NCBI RefSeq assembly: GCF_000338875.1
Contig: NZ_AOMO01000023.1
Span: forward strand, 33,937 to 97,936
Direction: 5' to 3'
DNA from: Vibrio mimicus CAIM 602
Lineage (GTDB): Bacteria > Pseudomonadota > Gammaproteobacteria > Enterobacterales > Vibrionaceae
DNA: 64,000 bases
Shown here: positions 8,738 to 19,962 of the stretch, one piece after another
Numbering within the stretch: the first letter of the stretch is position 1
Layout of the letters: every line of letters starts with the position of its first letter
Program-made: the position numbers and the translations under genes
The notes under the pieces: model-generated
The model's database searches: none
The model's input: only the letters and a program-made list of their open reading frames with translations
Told to the model about the DNA's origin: nothing

Positions 8738-9268
8738 TTAAAACGAGAATTGTATTTTGTATGAGCGCTCTGGAACCAGCAGAGAGCTTCTTTCACTGAT
8801 CAGCTCTTTACGCTGGTCTTGGAGCGTTTTTCTTTGCTGTTTGTTATCGCTATTGTCTTTTAGCAAATTCAGCTTCAAATCAATATCCGCAATGGATTTA
8901 TTGATTTCATCTAACCGCTTTTGCACTAAGTAATCTTGGTAACCTTGTTGATAGTTAGTGAGAAATTGTTGGCTGCTACATACACCGTAATATTCGCGGC
9001 CTTGTTTACCAACTCGGTAACCGTTGTCTGGCGAACAGAAAAGTACAGTGCCTTGCTCGAATCCTCGGTGCCAAAGCTCTTGGTCTGGGTAAACACCCGC
9101 TTCACGACAATCTTTGATGTAGTCATTGATAATGGCAGGATTTGTTCCATTCTGACCATCTAAATAGCCGATTTGTTGCCAATTGGCACTACGACACTCT
9201 TCGGGTGTCATGGAAGAACAGGCTGAAAGTATTAAAGGAATAAATAATAGGAATAGGATTTTTTTCAT
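8738..9268 (-). CDS. DUF2799-type lipoprotein
   Basis: About 176 aa from the ATG at 9268 (MKKILFLLFIPLILSACSS), chosen over an upstream in-frame TTG because it gives a textbook lipobox LSAC. The mature part has the DUF2799 layout: CRSANWQQIGYLDG, Cys pairs, and the GF-QG and YQQGY segments. A C-terminal coiled-coil region (about residues 120-160) rich in Lys, Asp and Leu is extra compared with its shorter relative at 16155. Anchored in the outer or inner membrane; function unknown. Confidence 0.78.
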   Translation of the reverse strand: MKKILFLLFIPLILSACSSMTPEECRSANWQQIGYLDGQNGTNPAIINDYIKDCREAGVYPDQELWHRGFEQGTVLFCSPDNGYRVGKQGREYYGVCSSQQFLTNYQQGYQDYLVQKRLDEINKSIADIDLKLNLLKDNSDNKQQRKTLQDQRKELISERSSLLVPERSYKIQFSF

Positions 9269-9426
9269 TACAGCAGCAAAAATAATCAAGGGACAGGTGA
9301 CATGATTCTAATTAAACAATGTTTAATTTCAATAAATGGTGGCTAATGCATTCGTATTTGGAATTGTTTCTGTCGCGTGTAATGACTGAATACAGGGATC
9401 TGTTGTGACGGTTTGGTGTTGAATCA

Positions 9427-9468
9427 AAGGGCAGTATAAGTCGTAACAAGAATCAGACTACTGCCCTT
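9427..9468. terminator. Inverted repeat downstream of msrA
   Basis: Ten-base arms aagggcagta and tactgccctt enclose a 22-base loop just after the msrA stop. On the minus strand it could terminate msrA, although the loop is long and there is no strong U run. Confidence 0.45.
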
Positions 9469-9480
9469 AATTATGAGTAA

Positions 9481-10119
9481 TTAGAGTGTGGTTTGTGGCG
9501 GGAAACAAACCCCAGTACCACCTAATCCGCAGTAACCGTTAGGGTTCTTCGCCAGATACTGCTGATGATAGGTTTCTGCAAAGTAGTAAGACCCAGCAGG
9601 TAGAATTTCTGTAGTGATTGCCGCTTGTTCACTGGCCGCAAGCAGAGCTTGGTAAGCAGCTTTTGACTCTTCAGCGATTTCGCGTTGTTCTTCGGTGAAA
9701 TAGTAGATCGCGGAGCGATACTGAGTACCGCGATCATTGCCTTGGCGCATACCTTGAGTTGGATCGTGGCGTTCCCAAAACGCGCGTAATAGTTCCGCCA
9801 GTGGTAGACGCTTAGGATCGAAAACCACACGTACGACTTCGGTGTGTCCCGTTTTTCCAGTACACACTTCTTCATACGTTGGGTTAAGAGTAAAGCCGCC
9901 CGCGTAGCCAACTGAAGTTGAAATCACGCCATCCAGTTGCCAAAACAGGCGTTCGGCACCCCAAAAACAGCCCATGCCGATTAAAATCTGTTGTTGGTCA
10001 TTTTTAGGAGCGGCAGAAAGTGAGCTACCGTTGACAAAGTGCGTATCTTCAATGGTCATGGCAGTATTGCGACCGGGAAGCGCAGTTTGTGCTGTGACCA
10101 TAATTTGTTTATCGAGCAT
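9481..10119 (-). CDS. msrA: Peptide-methionine (S)-S-oxide reductase
   Basis: Repairs oxidised methionine (S-sulfoxide form) in proteins in the cytoplasm. The catalytic motif GCFWG carries Cys51, and resolving cysteines are in the C-terminal [13 protein letters not shown] tail, as in E. coli MsrA. The length of 212 aa equals that family branch. The ATG at 10119 follows an aaggaaac site. It is divergent from tamA, sharing a short 130-bp intergenic region, an arrangement also seen in E. coli. Confidence 0.96.
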   Translation of the reverse strand: MLDKQIMVTAQTALPGRNTAMTIEDTHFVNGSSLSAAPKNDQQQILIGMGCFWGAERLFWQLDGVISTSVGYAGGFTLNPTYEEVCTGKTGHTEVVRVVFDPKRLPLAELLRAFWERHDPTQGMRQGNDRGTQYRSAIYYFTEEQREIAEESKAAYQALLAASEQAAITTEILPAGSYYFAETYHQQYLAKNPNGYCGLGGTGVCFPPQTTL

Positions 10120-10249
10120 GATGTTTCCTTACTGAAGTGGGTTGACGTGCCTAAGCAGCGTTCGGATTATCTTCGATACAGACCGGAGTTTTAACCTTTT
10201 TCATACAGACGAAGCGATTCATTGACGCTATGATGCCTCCGTAGCAAAA

Positions 10250-11998
10250 ATGTCACCGTTGTATAACGAGCCTAAATCAAGCATGAGACGAAAATCACTC
10301 CCCGCCTTAATCTCGCTATGGCTGTTTTCAGCTGTATCTTACGCCGATGTGAAATTGGAGATCACTGGGATAAGTGGCGCAGAGAAAGATAACGTGGATG
10401 CCTATCTGTCATCGATCGCCCCACAAGATTATTCCACCAGCCTGCGTTTTCAATCTCAGTTGGAAAAAAGCATTACTGAAGCGCTTAATGCGCTTGGGTA
10501 TTACCACGCTTCGATCGATTTTAAAGTTTCGGAAGACAATCAGCGTTTAAGTGTGGCGATCACTCCCGGCGAAGTAACTCGTTTTAGTGAAGTGGATATT
10601 GTGATCACGGGTGAAGCCGAAAATGATCGTGACTTTCAGCGTTTGATCAAAAACAGTGGATTGAGAGTAGATCAGCCACTTAATCATAGTTTGTACGACA
10701 ACCTAAAGTCTGGAATTCGTAATCTTGCGCTGCAAAAAGGCTTCTTTAATGGTGACTTTCAAGCCAGCCGATTGGAAGTGATCCCTGAGCTTAATCAAGC
10801 GCGAGTGAAGTTACATTTTGCTAGCGGCATTCGTTATCAATTTGGCGCTACCACAGTGGAAGGCAGTCAGATTGATGAAAATCGTGTGATGTCACTACGC
10901 CCATTCAAACAAGGCGATCCTTATCTAGTCTCACAAGTTGGCGAGTTTAACCAAAACCTTTCTAATACCGACTGGTTCTCCTCCGTGTTTGTGGAGCCGG
11001 ATTTGTCAAAGTTGGATCAAGGCCGAGAACTGCCGATGAAGGTAACGTTAGCGCCTCAAGCGCGTAACCAGTTAGAGACAGGTTTGGGCTATTCAACGGA
11101 CGTGGGGGTACGCGGCTCGCTGAAATGGAAAAAACCTTGGGTGAATAGCCGAGGCCACAGTTTTGATAGCAGTTTTTCGCTTTCCGCCCCTGAGCAAACC
11201 ATCACCGCTGGCTACAAAATCCCGTTAGAAGATGTGTTGAACGAGTATTACCGCATTCAATATGGGATGAAGCATGTCGATAAACGTGACACTCAAAGTA
11301 TGGAATCTAACTTATCGTTAGAACGGCATTGGCAGCTTGATGGAGGCTGGCACCGTACTGTGTTTATTCGGTATTTGCTTGAAAACTATGAACAAGGTCT
11401 GCAAGACGACAACAGTCAGTTCTTGTTGCCGGGCGTCACTTATACCCGTACTCGTACGCGAAGTAGCGGCAGCTTGCTCACTTGGGGGGATAAACAAACC
11501 ATCACCCTTGAATATGGTGACCCGAAACTGATTTCTGCAACTCGAGTAGCACGTGTTCAAGCAGGTTCCTCTTGGTTACGAACTTATGCGCGTAATCATC
11601 GTGCTCTCATTCGTGTCGACGGTGGTGCCAACATTACCGATGAATTTGACCAACTTTCTCCTTCGTTACGTTTCTTTGCGGGTGGTGATAACAACCTGCG
11701 TGGTTATGGTTATGAGTCGATTTCTCCGAAAGATGCCAGTGGTGCTTTGACGGGTGCAAAATACATCGCCACTAGTTCAATCGAGTATCAATACCGCTTA
11801 ACAGGCAACTGGTGGGCGGCGATGTTTATGGATGTCGGTGATGCCTTTAACGATACGCCAGAGTGGAAAAAAGGCGCGGGAGTTGGGGTGCGTTGGGTCT
11901 CTCCCGTGGGCCCGATTCGACTTGATTTCGCTTGGGGGCTCGATGCCACACCGGGTGATGAATTCAAAATCCACTTCACTTTGGGGCCTGAGCTATGA
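10250..11998 (+). CDS. tamA: Translocation and assembly module outer-membrane protein TamA
   Basis: Omp85-family outer-membrane barrel that works with TamB in inserting some outer-membrane proteins and in phospholipid transport. The N-terminal third holds three POTRA repeats (about residues 35-270); the C-terminal part is the beta-barrel, with the conserved motifs ARVQAG, FFAGGDNNLRGY and GDAFND. The frame opens at 10250, but the ATG at 10283 gives a clean signal peptide (MRRKSLPALISLWLFSAVSYA) and may be the true start. The stop overlaps the tamB start by four bases. Confidence 0.95.
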   Translation: MSPLYNEPKSSMRRKSLPALISLWLFSAVSYADVKLEITGISGAEKDNVDAYLSSIAPQDYSTSLRFQSQLEKSITEALNALGYYHASIDFKVSEDNQRLSVAITPGEVTRFSEVDIVITGEAENDRDFQRLIKNSGLRVDQPLNHSLYDNLKSGIRNLALQKGFFNGDFQASRLEVIPELNQARVKLHFASGIRYQFGATTVEGSQIDENRVMSLRPFKQGDPYLVSQVGEFNQNLSNTDWFSSVFVEPDLSKLDQGRELPMKVTLAPQARNQLETGLGYSTDVGVRGSLKWKKPWVNSRGHSFDSSFSLSAPEQTITAGYKIPLEDVLNEYYRIQYGMKHVDKRDTQSMESNLSLERHWQLDGGWHRTVFIRYLLENYEQGLQDDNSQFLLPGVTYTRTRTRSSGSLLTWGDKQTITLEYGDPKLISATRVARVQAGSSWLRTYARNHRALIRVDGGANITDEFDQLSPSLRFFAGGDNNLRGYGYESISPKDASGALTGAKYIATSSIEYQYRLTGNWWAAMFMDVGDAFNDTPEWKKGAGVGVRWVSPVGPIRLDFAWGLDATPGDEFKIHFTLGPEL

Positions 11999-14900
11999 TC
12001 AGACGGGCGCTGAAATTGACCAAATGGTTATCCATGCTGTTGTTGGTTTTGGTCATTGTTTTAGTGCTGGCTTTGGCGGGCGCTCTGTTTACCAATCCGG
12101 GTTTACAAGCAGTGTTGTGGGGTGTTCAGCAAGCCTTACCTCAACTGAAAGTAGAACAAGCACAAGGTGCACTATTTCCACGTTTTACGTTGCAAGGCGT
12201 CACTTACTCCGATAGCGAACTCAACCTCACGCTTGCTACTCAAACTCTGAGTTTAGCGATTAATCCTAACTGCTTGCTGGAACCGAGTGTTTGTATCAAT
12301 GAGTTGGCCATCAGTGGCTTAACGTTTGATTTGCCATCCATTCCGGAAAGTGAAGAGGAACCTGTTGAGCCTGATTCAGAACCGTTAGGTGAAATCTCGA
12401 CGCCCATTCCAATCCGTGTAGGCAAACTTGCGCTGCAAGATATCCAACTGAATATCCTTGGCAATCGAGTCGCGTGGCAGCAATTTAGTACTCGTGCTTC
12501 TTGGCAGGGCAATCGACTACGCATCGGGCAAACTGAGTGGCAGGGAATCCGACTCGCTTTAGCGGAGAGTGATGATGCGAGCGCTCCTGCTGCCAACCAA
12601 GCGGCGACAACGAACAAAGCGGAGCCGTTGGTATTGCCTGAGGTGCTGATCCCACTGCACATTGAATTGGAGCGATTCGATATTCGCGAATTCCGTTTGG
12701 AGCAAGAAACGCCGATTATCGTTAATCACTTGGGTTTGCAAGCCAATGCTTCTGGGCATCAAATAGCGATCTCGACGTTGGAATTGAGCATGCCGGAGCT
12801 GGATGCCCAACTCAATGCCGAAGCGACACTTACGGGTGATTATCCGCTGCAACTTGAGCTGAGCAGCCAAGTGCATCTGGCCGATTTCAAAGGCCAAACC
12901 TTCTCTCTGACCGCGCAAGGCAACTTGGCCGATCTCACTTTGCAAGCAAGTTTAGATACGCTAGCACAAGCTCAATTAAATGCGCATTTCAATGTGTTGG
13001 ATGCGGATTTGCCATTTGATATTCAGCTGAGCAAGGTTAAAGCACAATGGCCTATGCATGGGGAAAGTGACTATCGGGTTGATGTGCCAGAGCTGAGTGT
13101 CAATGGTTCATTGAAGGATTATCAGCTGGCTCTAAAAGGTGTATTGCAAGGGAAAGAACTGCCGGATGTAAGCTTGGCTGTTCAAGGTCACGGCAATCTG
13201 GATGAGATAGCACTGCAATCCCTTAAAGTGGATTCGCTTGGCGGATCTGTGACTGGTAATGCGGTCGCTAACTGGAAAACACCGCTTAACTGGGCGGCGC
13301 GTTTAAACCTAAAAAATATTCAACCTGGCCTGCAATGGCCTGAAGCGGAAGGCCAAATCAGTGGTGAGCTGGATACTTCTGGCGCTTTAACAGAACAAGG
13401 TGGCTGGCAAGTTGATGTTTCTCGCCTGGCAATCACGGGATTACTGCGTGGCTATCCACTCGAAGTGTTGGGTGAAGTCAGTGCGTCCGATGTTAAAGGA
13501 CAGGGCGATATTGCTTTGATCACCAAAGGCGTTTCACTGGCTCATGGCCCGAACTCGCTCACCGCCAAGGGGCAACTGACCAAACAATGGCGAATGTCGG
13601 TAGAACTTAACGTGCCTGATTTGAGTAAATCACTACCTGATGCCCAAGGCAAAATCATTGGTGATGTGTTGCTGCGTGGTGATCTCAAACAGCCGAAAGT
13701 CAAACTTTTGCTGGATGCGGATAGCTTGCAGTGGCAGGACATGGTTTCTGTTGGCCATGTGACTCTACAAGGCAATATTGTGCCGTTACCTGAGCTGCAA
13801 GGCGATTTCACCCTACAAGTTCGTGATGTCCAATATCAAGAGCAACACATTGATTCAGTAGAATTGAAAGCGCAAGGTTCACAGCAAAAGCATTCGGTGA
13901 CGTTGGATGTGGCTTCTAATTTGGCTTCAACTAGCCTTGCATTGAATGGTCGACTGCGTTTGGAACCGTCGCTTCGTTGGCAAGGTGAATTGGAACGTAT
14001 GTGGTTAAGCTCACCGCAAGGACGTTGGCAGTTGCAACAGGCCACAGCACTCTCGTTTGATCAGAAAACGGAGCGTGCCAAAGTGGCGGCGCACTGTTGG
14101 ATACAAGGTAATTCCTCACTTTGTTTAGAAGAAGATGCCGAGTTGGGTGAGCGCGGTGAAGCGCGCTTAGCCATCAAACAGTTCGATTTTCAGCAACTGG
14201 CGGGCGTGTTGCCAAAAGAAACGAAACTCAATGGTGGTCTAGATGGGCAAGTGTGGGCTAAATGGTCACCGAAAGCGGCTCCGCAATTGAAAGCCAATTT
14301 GGAGCTGAGTAAAGGTCAGGTGACGCAAAAGCTCGAGAAAAGCATCACATTTGGCTGGGATAAAGCGCAATTTTCAGCTGAACTGGCCAAAAACCAGTTG
14401 CAGGCAAGTTGGCTGTTTGATGCGACCGATAACGGTGATCTCTCCGGCAATATTCGAATCGCCGATGTGCGCGCCGAACAAAAAAACATGCTTGGTTCAC
14501 TTAACTTAACCACTTTCAATCTGGACTTCTTGCAACCGCTGATAGGTGAATACAGCGAGGCCAAATCCAGCATTAATGCCGATGTGCAATTCCACGGCCC
14601 TATGCTGCACCCTCAACTCAACGGCGAAATTGCGGTGAATGACATCCGGGTTAAAGGCGAAATTACCCCAGTCGACGTGCAATCAGGGCAAGTGTCACTG
14701 AAGTTTAATGGTTATCAGGCAGTGTTAAATGCCGATATCCAAACCACCGATGGTTTGCTGGAAGTGGATGGTGATGCCAATTGGCAGCAGTTGGAGGATT
14801 GGCGCGTAAAAGCACGGGTTCATGCACCCTCAATGATGGTGGAGCTACCACCTATGGTGAAAGTGAAAGTGATCCCAGATTTAACGCTGACCATGCAGCC

Positions 14901-15759
14901 ACAGCTGGCGCGAGTAGTCGGGAATATTGCTTTGCCATGGGGCCGAATTGTGGTGGAAGAGCTGCCACCAAGTGCGATTGGTGTTTCAAAGGATCAAGTG
15001 CTGCTGAATGCAGATTTGCAACCGCTGAACGAGAAAGAGTCGTTGCCGTTTACGGTAGAAACTGATGTTAACGTGCAAATTGGTGATGATTTCCAACTGA
15101 ATGCCTTTGGTTTGCAAGGCAACTTGGTTGGGCGACTTAATGTAGCGCAAAAGGATAAAGGCCCATTCATTTTGGGTGAGGTCAACATTCGCAACGGTCA
15201 ATACCGCTCGTTTGGGCAGGATTTGCAGATCAAAGAAGGTAAGATCCTGATGAATGGTCCAGCAGATCAGCCTTATCTGGCGATCACGGCGATCCGTAAC
15301 CCTGAAAACACGCAAGATGATGTGATCGCTGGGGTGCGAGTGAGTGGCCCATCGGATGAACCGTCGCTAACCATTTTCTCTGAGCCAGCCATGCCGCAGG
15401 CTAACGCACTTTCTTACTTGCTGCGTGGGCAGAATATTGATGGTGAAGCGGGCGGTAACGCCATGACCACCACTCTGATTGGCTTGAGCTTGGCGCAAAG
15501 CGGTAAGTTGGTCGGCGAGATTGGTCAAGCCTTTGGAGTGCAGGATTTGCAATTGGATACCGCAGGATCGGGGGATGATTCACAAGTCACAGTAAGTGGT
15601 TATATTCTGCCCGGCTTGCAAGTGAAATATGGTGTCGGTATTTTTAACTCAGTGGGTGAATTTACCGTTCGTTATCGCTTGATGCAGGATCTGTATTTAG
15701 AGGCGGTCTCCGGTGTCGATAGTGCCGTTGATCTACTCTATCAGTTCGAATTCAACTAA
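11995..15759 (+). CDS. tamB: Translocation and assembly module inner-membrane protein TamB
   Basis: A 1254-aa protein, close to the 1259 aa of E. coli TamB. One transmembrane anchor at the N-terminus (about residues 14-34) is followed by a very long periplasmic beta-rich groove and the conserved C-terminal TamB (DUF490) domain. It bridges the periplasm to TamA and belongs to the AsmA-like lipid-transport group. The ATGA overlap with tamA shows translational coupling. Confidence 0.96.
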   Translation: MIRRALKLTKWLSMLLLVLVIVLVLALAGALFTNPGLQAVLWGVQQALPQLKVEQAQGALFPRFTLQGVTYSDSELNLTLATQTLSLAINPNCLLEPSVCINELAISGLTFDLPSIPESEEEPVEPDSEPLGEISTPIPIRVGKLALQDIQLNILGNRVAWQQFSTRASWQGNRLRIGQTEWQGIRLALAESDDASAPAANQAATTNKAEPLVLPEVLIPLHIELERFDIREFRLEQETPIIVNHLGLQANASGHQIAISTLELSMPELDAQLNAEATLTGDYPLQLELSSQVHLADFKGQTFSLTAQGNLADLTLQASLDTLAQAQLNAHFNVLDADLPFDIQLSKVKAQWPMHGESDYRVDVPELSVNGSLKDYQLALKGVLQGKELPDVSLAVQGHGNLDEIALQSLKVDSLGGSVTGNAVANWKTPLNWAARLNLKNIQPGLQWPEAEGQISGELDTSGALTEQGGWQVDVSRLAITGLLRGYPLEVLGEVSASDVKGQGDIALITKGVSLAHGPNSLTAKGQLTKQWRMSVELNVPDLSKSLPDAQGKIIGDVLLRGDLKQPKVKLLLDADSLQWQDMVSVGHVTLQGNIVPLPELQGDFTLQVRDVQYQEQHIDSVELKAQGSQQKHSVTLDVASNLASTSLALNGRLRLEPSLRWQGELERMWLSSPQGRWQLQQATALSFDQKTERAKVAAHCWIQGNSSLCLEEDAELGERGEARLAIKQFDFQQLAGVLPKETKLNGGLDGQVWAKWSPKAAPQLKANLELSKGQVTQKLEKSITFGWDKAQFSAELAKNQLQASWLFDATDNGDLSGNIRIADVRAEQKNMLGSLNLTTFNLDFLQPLIGEYSEAKSSINADVQFHGPMLHPQLNGEIAVNDIRVKGEITPVDVQSGQVSLKFNGYQAVLNADIQTTDGLLEVDGDANWQQLEDWRVKARVHAPSMMVELPPMVKVKVIPDLTLTMQPQLARVVGNIALPWGRIVVEELPPSAIGVSKDQVLLNADLQPLNEKESLPFTVETDVNVQIGDDFQLNAFGLQGNLVGRLNVAQKDKGPFILGEVNIRNGQYRSFGQDLQIKEGKILMNGPADQPYLAITAIRNPENTQDDVIAGVRVSGPSDEPSLTIFSEPAMPQANALSYLLRGQNIDGEAGGNAMTTTLIGLSLAQSGKLVGEIGQAFGVQDLQLDTAGSGDDSQVTVSGYILPGLQVKYGVGIFNSVGEFTVRYRLMQDLYLEAVSGVDSAVDLLYQFEFN

Positions 15760-15769
15760 GGAGAGAGAT

Positions 15770-16117
15770 GTGCAGCACCTCGTTTTTGTGTATGGCACTT
15801 TGCGTCATGGAGAGAGCAACCACACTTATTTACAACACAGTCAATTGCTTGGCCAATTTGAAACCAAACCAGAGTACGCACTGTATGATTTAGGGGCATA
15901 TCCCGGTTTGGTTGAAGGGCATCAATCAGTGCATGGTGAAGTGTATCTGGTAGATGAGCATACCTTAGCTCAACTGGATATTTTGGAAGATGTGCCAGTG
16001 GAGTATCGACGTGACACGATTGAGACTCCCTTTGGTACGGCATGGATCTATATTTATCAAGAGACCCATCGCTTGCATTCGCTGATTGATTCCGGAGATT
16101 GGAGCCAAAGAGTGTAA
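15770..16117 (+). CDS. ytfP: Gamma-glutamylcyclotransferase-fold protein (YtfP)
   Basis: A 115-aa protein with the GGCT-like signature FVYGTLRHGESNH at the N-terminus, LGAYPGLV, and a Glu in VHGEVY that serves as the catalytic acid in the fold. The start is a GTG at 15770, directly after aaggagagagat; upstream in-frame codons lie inside tamB. It is 10 bp from the tamB stop, so it belongs to the tamAB transcript, as in E. coli. The real substrate of YtfP is not established. Confidence 0.88.
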   Translation: MQHLVFVYGTLRHGESNHTYLQHSQLLGQFETKPEYALYDLGAYPGLVEGHQSVHGEVYLVDEHTLAQLDILEDVPVEYRRDTIETPFGTAWIYIYQETHRLHSLIDSGDWSQRV

Positions 16118-16154
16118 AGCGGAAGCGGTCTTCCTTGGTTAAAGTGAGGATCAG

Positions 16155-16508
16155 ATGATGAAAAAACTGCTTTGGTTAGTATTGTTGAGTGGTTGTGCAA
16201 CCATAGAAGTTCCCCCGACGGGATCGCCCGTGGCTTGGGAAGCTTTTGGTCAACAGCAAGGTGAGCAAGGGAAAATCAAGTTGACCCAAGCACAGATGCT
16301 TAAACAAGATGAACAGCAGTTGATGGATGAACAACTCTACCAAGCGTATAGCCAAGGCTATGAGCAAGGGCGACAGCAGTACTGTCAACAAAGTGCTTAT
16401 CTGCTGGGAGTTTCAGGCAAGTATTACCTTGGCGTCTGTGATGATATCAACATCTGGTTTCGGCAAGACTATGCTTCAGGCCGTCATTCCACCGCCGGTG
16501 AGTTATAA
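16155..16508 (+). CDS. Short DUF2799-type lipoprotein
   Basis: A 117-aa lipoprotein with signal MMKKLLWLVLLSGC, where LSGC is the lipobox. The mature part has Gln-rich helices and the DUF2799-like pattern YSQGYEQGRQQYC and GKYYLGVCDD, the same layout as the larger protein at 8738-9268 (minus). The start ATG (16155 or 16158) follows gtgagga. It closes the tamA-tamB-ytfP transcript. Function unknown. Confidence 0.72.
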   Translation: MMKKLLWLVLLSGCATIEVPPTGSPVAWEAFGQQQGEQGKIKLTQAQMLKQDEQQLMDEQLYQAYSQGYEQGRQQYCQQSAYLLGVSGKYYLGVCDDINIWFRQDYASGRHSTAGEL

Positions 16509-16530
16509 GCCAGAGTGCCAATGCGATAAC

Positions 16531-16559
16531 AAAAAAGCCAGCTTACGCTGGCTTTTTTT
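16531..16559. terminator. Bidirectional terminator between the lipoprotein gene and ppa
   Basis: Stem agccagc/gctggct with loop ttac, flanked by six As and seven Ts, between convergent genes. Confidence 0.9.
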
Positions 16560-16576
16560 ATGCTCAAAACGAGGGC

Positions 16577-17107
16577 TTATTTGTTTTGCGCACGCTCATA
16601 AGAGCTCAGGATTTCAGCGCGAGCAGAGGCAGCATCTTCCCAGCCATCTACTTTTACCCATTTGCCTGATTCTAGCTCTTTGTAACGCTCAAAGAAGTGA
16701 GTGATCTGTGCTTTCAGCAGGGCTGGCAGGTCGTTCACGTCTTGGATGTGATCGTATTCTTTAGAGATCTTAGTGTGCGGTACCGCAACCACTTTCGCGT
16801 CTTCACCTGATTCGTCAGTCATCTTCAGCACGCCAACTGGACGGCAGCGGATTACAGAACCTGGGATCAGTGGGTATGGAGTTGGAACCAAAACGTCTAC
16901 TGGGTCACCATCCAGTGACAGAGTGTGGTTCACGTAGCCGTAGTTGCATGGGTAGAACATAGGCGCTGACATAAAGCGGTCTACGAATACTGCGCCAGAC
17001 TCTTTGTCGACTTCGTATTTGATTGGGTCAGCATTGGCAGGGATTTCGATCACTACATAGATATCATCAGGCAGTGATTTGCCCGCTGGCACATTGTTTA
17101 AGCTCAT
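16577..17107 (-). CDS. ppa: Inorganic pyrophosphatase
   Basis: Family I soluble pyrophosphatase that hydrolyses PPi to phosphate and pulls biosynthetic reactions forward. The 176-aa length and the metal-binding signature [15 protein letters not shown] identify it. The ATG at 17107 ([12 protein letters not shown]) follows aaggaaac; an upstream ATG at 17140 has no such support. Essential in E. coli. Monocistronic. Confidence 0.97.
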   Translation of the reverse strand: MSLNNVPAGKSLPDDIYVVIEIPANADPIKYEVDKESGAVFVDRFMSAPMFYPCNYGYVNHTLSLDGDPVDVLVPTPYPLIPGSVIRCRPVGVLKMTDESGEDAKVVAVPHTKISKEYDHIQDVNDLPALLKAQITHFFERYKELESGKWVKVDGWEDAASARAEILSSYERAQNK

Positions 17108-17249
17108 TAACGGTTTCCTTTTCTGTTGGCCGGACTTCAAATTCGGGATTTATTATTATTCAAGTTTGCAGATGGCGCAAAATGCACCCGTCAGCGAAGG
17201 GGTGAGTTTACTCTCAAATTAAAGGATCCCCAAGCCGACAGAGAGAAAA

Positions 17250-17270
17250 AGCGCCGCATTGAGCGGCGCT
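17250..17270 (-). terminator. Terminator after fbp
   Basis: Perfect 8-bp stem agcgccgc/gcggcgct with a 5-base loop, followed on the minus strand by tttttctctc, seven bases beyond the fbp stop. Confidence 0.85.
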
Positions 17271-17277
17271 AACAGGC

Positions 17278-18594
<1,317 letters not shown>

Positions 18595-19950
18595 ATGCAC
18601 ATTCATATCTTGGGGATTTGTGGCACTTTCATGGGTGGCGTGGCGATGTTAGCGCGTCAACTGGGTCATAAAGTGACGGGCAGCGATGCCAATGTTTACC
18701 CCCCAATGAGTACCATGTTAGAGGCGCAAGGCATCGAGATTATTGAAGGCTTTGACCCTGCTCAATTAGAGCCGAAGCCAGATCTGGTGGTGATTGGCAA
18801 CGCAATGAGCCGTGGCAACCCTTGTGTGGAATACGTGCTAAACCATAACCTGCGTTACACCTCAGGCCCACAGTGGCTACAAGATTTTTTGCTGCATGAT
18901 CGTTGGGTGATTGCGGTGTCGGGAACTCACGGAAAAACCACGACATCGAGCATGGTGGCGTGGGTGCTTGAGCACTGTGGATATCAACCGGGTTTCTTAG
19001 TCGGTGGTGTATTGGGCAATTTTGGTATTTCGGCACGTTTAGGTGAAAGCATGTTTTTTGTCGTCGAAGCCGATGAATACGACAGTGCTTTTTTCGATAA
19101 GCGATCTAAGTTCGTGCATTACCATCCACGCACCTTAGTGATGAACAATTTAGAGTTCGATCATGCAGACATCTTCGATAACTTAGAGGCGATCAAGCGT
19201 CAATTTCATCATTTGGTGCGTACTGTGCCGGGTAATGGTCGCATTCTCGCACCTAAGCAAGATGATGCTTTAGCCGACGTTTTTAAGCGTGGTTGTTGGA
19301 GCGAAACCGAGTTCAGTGGTGAGCAAGGTGAGTGGCAAGCGGAAAAAATCACCGCGGATGGCTCACAATTTCATGTTTTGCTGCATGGTGAGCGTGTTGG
19401 CCAAGTGAATTGGAGCTTGGTGGGGGATCACAACGTCAGCAACGCGCTAATGGCGATTGCCGCTGCGCGTCATGTGGGTGTTGCGCCAGGGTTGGCTTGT
19501 GAGGCATTGGGGCTGTTTGTGAACACCAAGCGCCGCTTAGAACTGAAAGGCGAAATCAATGGTGTGGCGGTGTACGATGATTTTGCCCATCACCCAACCG
19601 CGATTGAACTGACGCTGGGTGGTTTACGTAATAAGGTGGGTGATAAGAAAATCATCGCAGTGCTGGAGCCACGTTCTGCCACCATGAAGCTAGGCGTGCA
19701 TAAAGAAACCTTGGCCGCTTCGCTACACAGTGCCGACTCGGTTTATCTTTACCAGCCTTCCAATATTCCTTGGTCGGTGGAAGAGGTTGCCAAGCAGTGC
19801 GCTCAACCAGCCCAAGTTAGCGCTAATATGGATGAATTTGTGACTATGATTGCTAAAGAAGCCAAAGCGGGTGACCAGATTTTGGTGATGAGCAACGGTG
19901 GCTTTGAAGGCATTCATGGCAAGCTGATTGCGGCACTGCAACAGAAATAA
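18595..19950 (+). CDS. mpl: UDP-N-acetylmuramate:L-alanyl-gamma-D-glutamyl-meso-diaminopimelate ligase
   Basis: Peptidoglycan recycling enzyme that attaches recovered murein tripeptide to UDP-MurNAc. It has the Mur-ligase ATP site SGTHGKTTTSS and 451 aa, and the N-terminal MHIHILGICGTFMGG glycine-rich Rossmann segment; the GTFMGG variant distinguishes Mpl from MurC. Cytoplasmic. Followed 12 bp later by ubiX. Confidence 0.96.
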   Translation: MHIHILGICGTFMGGVAMLARQLGHKVTGSDANVYPPMSTMLEAQGIEIIEGFDPAQLEPKPDLVVIGNAMSRGNPCVEYVLNHNLRYTSGPQWLQDFLLHDRWVIAVSGTHGKTTTSSMVAWVLEHCGYQPGFLVGGVLGNFGISARLGESMFFVVEADEYDSAFFDKRSKFVHYHPRTLVMNNLEFDHADIFDNLEAIKRQFHHLVRTVPGNGRILAPKQDDALADVFKRGCWSETEFSGEQGEWQAEKITADGSQFHVLLHGERVGQVNWSLVGDHNVSNALMAIAAARHVGVAPGLACEALGLFVNTKRRLELKGEINGVAVYDDFAHHPTAIELTLGGLRNKVGDKKIIAVLEPRSATMKLGVHKETLAASLHSADSVYLYQPSNIPWSVEEVAKQCAQPAQVSANMDEFVTMIAKEAKAGDQILVMSNGGFEGIHGKLIAALQQK

Positions 19951-19962
19951 TTTAAGGTGAGC

